This document shows positions 62,718 through 64,000 of a stretch of 64,000 bases of DNA, piece after piece. The notes under the pieces are model-generated. The model was not told the origin of the DNA. It searched no databases and saw only the letters and a program-made list of their open reading frames with translations. The stretch is from Paenimyroides ummariense. GTDB lineage: Bacteria; Bacteroidota; Bacteroidia; Flavobacteriales; Flavobacteriaceae. The stretch is from the NCBI RefSeq assembly GCF_900115115.1, contig NZ_FOVI01000005.1, positions 1 through 64,000 of the forward strand, written 5' to 3'. A program made the translations under genes and the position numbers. Each line of letters opens with the position of its first letter. Positions within the stretch are counted from its first letter, which is position 1.

Positions 62718-63212
62718 ATGGCTAATTGGTGCAACAACTGGGTTGTTTTTGAGGGAACAGCCGAAGCAATAGAGCAGATAACACAGCTATTCAAATCAAT
62801 GGCTGAACAGGAACAGAAAGACAACTGCGGGCATTTACCCCATTTCGTACAGGACACGCACGGAGATTATTTCTACAATATCAGTCAGGACAATGAAAGT
62901 GCGGGTGTATTCCAGTATGAAACAAAATGGTCGCCAAATACGGATGCCGTTAAGCAGATAGCCGAACATTTCAAAGTGAATTTCACACAGGACTATGAGG
63001 AATTAGGATGCTTAGTATATGGTCAGGCAATATTTGAAAACGGCATACTAAACGACACCTGCTTAGATAGCCAGGACTTTGACAGTTACGAATTAGACGA
63101 GGAAACAGATACCTACCATTTTGAGGGCAAGGAGTACGACAGCGAATGGGAAATACTCGACACTTTGTTAGAGCGTAAAAGCGAAAATCAATTAAACACC
63201 ATTAAAATTTAG
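62718..63212 (+). CDS. YubB/Api92-like ferredoxin-fold protein
   Basis: A 164-residue acidic protein starting MANWCNNWVVFEGTAEAIEQI, the typical beginning of the YubB/Api92 (DUF1281-like) plasmid and phage proteins with a ferredoxin-like fold. The second half is strongly acidic (SYELDEETDTYHFEGKEYDS). The function is unknown. Confidence 0.75.
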   Translation: MANWCNNWVVFEGTAEAIEQITQLFKSMAEQEQKDNCGHLPHFVQDTHGDYFYNISQDNESAGVFQYETKWSPNTDAVKQIAEHFKVNFTQDYEELGCLVYGQAIFENGILNDTCLDSQDFDSYELDEETDTYHFEGKEYDSEWEILDTLLERKSENQLNTIKI

Positions 63213-63216
63213 AACG

Positions 63217-63648
63217 ATGAAACTATCAGATAAAGCGACAGCACATATTTTGGTTAAAGCCAACAGCGAATGGGATAATTGCGAGTTTGCAATTATCCAC
63301 CTATCCGAAGAATGGAAAACAGAACAGGCAAAACGGCTTGCATTAGTTAAGCCGTTAGAGGGCAATCACTATTTCTGCTCAATGAATTACTATGATACAG
63401 CAGTAGATTTTTATAGGACAGGCGAAAACGACAACCCGAATATTGAAGAATTGCTAAACGGTAATGAATGGATATTTGTGGAGCTTGACGAGCAAGAGCA
63501 GGAAACGTTTACCGTACCTGAAAACCGACTGGACTGTTACAGGCTTGTATTAAGGGCAAACGGTACAGGCTACTATACAGCATACGGGAAGCATACGAGC
63601 GAAGAATTTTGGACGGAAGAATTTTTATTAACCCAATTAATTGCTTAA
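63217..63648 (+). CDS. Hypothetical protein of the mobile element
   Basis: A 143-residue soluble acidic protein (ANSEWDNCEFAIIHLSEEWKTEQAKRL at residues 15-41, ELDEQEQETFTVPENRLDCYRL later). No family recognised. Fourth gene of the run, 4 bp after the previous one. Confidence 0.72.
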   Translation: MKLSDKATAHILVKANSEWDNCEFAIIHLSEEWKTEQAKRLALVKPLEGNHYFCSMNYYDTAVDFYRTGENDNPNIEELLNGNEWIFVELDEQEQETFTVPENRLDCYRLVLRANGTGYYTAYGKHTSEEFWTEEFLLTQLIA

Positions 63649-63671
63649 TCAGAAAAATCAAATTTCAAATT

Positions 63672-64000
63672 ATGACACGTTCAAATCTTCACATCAAATT
63701 GAGTAACGGTAAATCCCTTGTATGCGTTGCCGACAGCAGCAGCGCACCCGAACAGGGCTATATCGTTGAAAGGCTTTTTTTGCCCTTGTTATCCCTTGAT
63801 AACAGCGAGCAAGAACTCTTAATGCTTAAAGAGTATTGCACGATGGATGAAAGGCGGATAAACGCATATTACCGCTATTTAATAGACCTTACCACTAAAG
63901 AAGTTAAGTTTTTTGAAGAGCATTACAGTTATACCAATGACACTTTCAGGAAAGGAAAGGATATAACGGAAAGATACTACGAGTATTTAAAAACGATTAA
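63672..64000 (+). CDS. Hypothetical protein of the mobile element (truncated by the window end)
   Basis: An open frame from ATG at 63672 to the end of the window without a stop (109 full codons). It starts MTRSNLHIKLSNGKSLVCVA and includes EQGYIVERLFLPLL and EHYSYTNDTFRKGKDITERY. I recall similar small proteins from Bacteroidota conjugative elements, function unknown. Confidence 0.7.
   Translation, partial: MTRSNLHIKLSNGKSLVCVADSSSAPEQGYIVERLFLPLLSLDNSEQELLMLKEYCTMDERRINAYYRYLIDLTTKEVKFFEEHYSYTNDTFRKGKDITERYYEYLKTI

Noticed and set aside
1..64000. CRISPR array, rRNA operon or insertion sequence with transposase
   Set aside because: No regularly spaced direct repeats, rRNA-like sequence or transposase gene was found in the window.

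Overview
The window is a chromosomal segment of a low-GC member of the Bacteroidota, most likely family Flavobacteriaceae (Flavobacterium/Myroides-like; I cannot fix the genus). The grounds are a type IX secretion protein (PorQ) and a T9SS-sorted surface protein, a fused CcoNO cbb3 oxidase operon, FabV, lipoproteins with Bacteroidota-style lipoboxes, gene starts without clear Shine-Dalgarno sequences, and promoters of the form TTG-N19-TAnnTTTG.

Layout. 0.1-5.6 kb: peroxiredoxin divergent from an Rrf2 regulator, a PQQ-type sugar dehydrogenase lipoprotein, FabV enoyl-ACP reductase and a DUF445 membrane protein. 5.7-14.9 kb (minus): nucleoside permease, cytidylate kinase, PorQ, a small secreted protein, Lon, a lipoprotein, a UMF1-type transporter and an M48 protease. 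15.0-22.7 kb: hydrolase, lipoprotein MsrB, BirA (minus), then an envelope/proteostasis run rsfS-ftsH-LUD-cdsA-psd-ACBP-SOD. 22.8-25.0 kb: two surface or secreted protein genes that look like an insertion; one is frameshifted at a ten-G tract. 25.1-31.3 kb (minus): complete cbb3 oxidase operon ccoS-ccoNO-ccoQ-ccoP-ccoG-ccoH-tauE. 31.7-41.3 kb: methionine operon metX-like/thrA/trans-sulfuration enzyme/metH, then metF, preceded by a Met-rich leader peptide and an antiterminator/terminator pair. 41.4-48.4 kb: Crp-type regulator, SemiSWEET, a small lipoprotein and the four-gene exonuclease/ligase/Lhr helicase/PdeM DNA repair operon. 48.5-48.9 kb: tRNA operon Lys-Ser-Pro-Arg (minus). 49.1-58.0 kb: second Crp-type regulator, VOC/DoxX/DinB genes, Na+/H+ antiporter plus bestrophin, lysC with its own leader peptide and terminator, two or three lipoprotein or small genes and an AraC regulator. 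58.6-64 kb: the left part of an integrative element, with a CTnDOT-like tyrosine recombinase, a DUF932 protein and small orphan genes; base composition is visibly richer in G+C here and the element runs off the window.

The most interesting signals are regulatory. (1) A 143-bp segment bounded by perfect 16-bp inverted repeats sits in front of the Na+/H+ antiporter-bestrophin pair and carries an exact-consensus promoter pointing away from them; inversion would place it about 42 nt upstream of the antiporter start, so this looks like an invertible promoter caught OFF. (2) The methionine operon has a textbook ribosome-mediated attenuator. (3) lysC has a Lys-codon leader peptide followed by a strong terminator. 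(4) A surface lipoprotein gene is out of frame at a G10 tract inside its signal peptide, suggesting slipped-strand phase variation. All of these are read from sequence alone and are untested.
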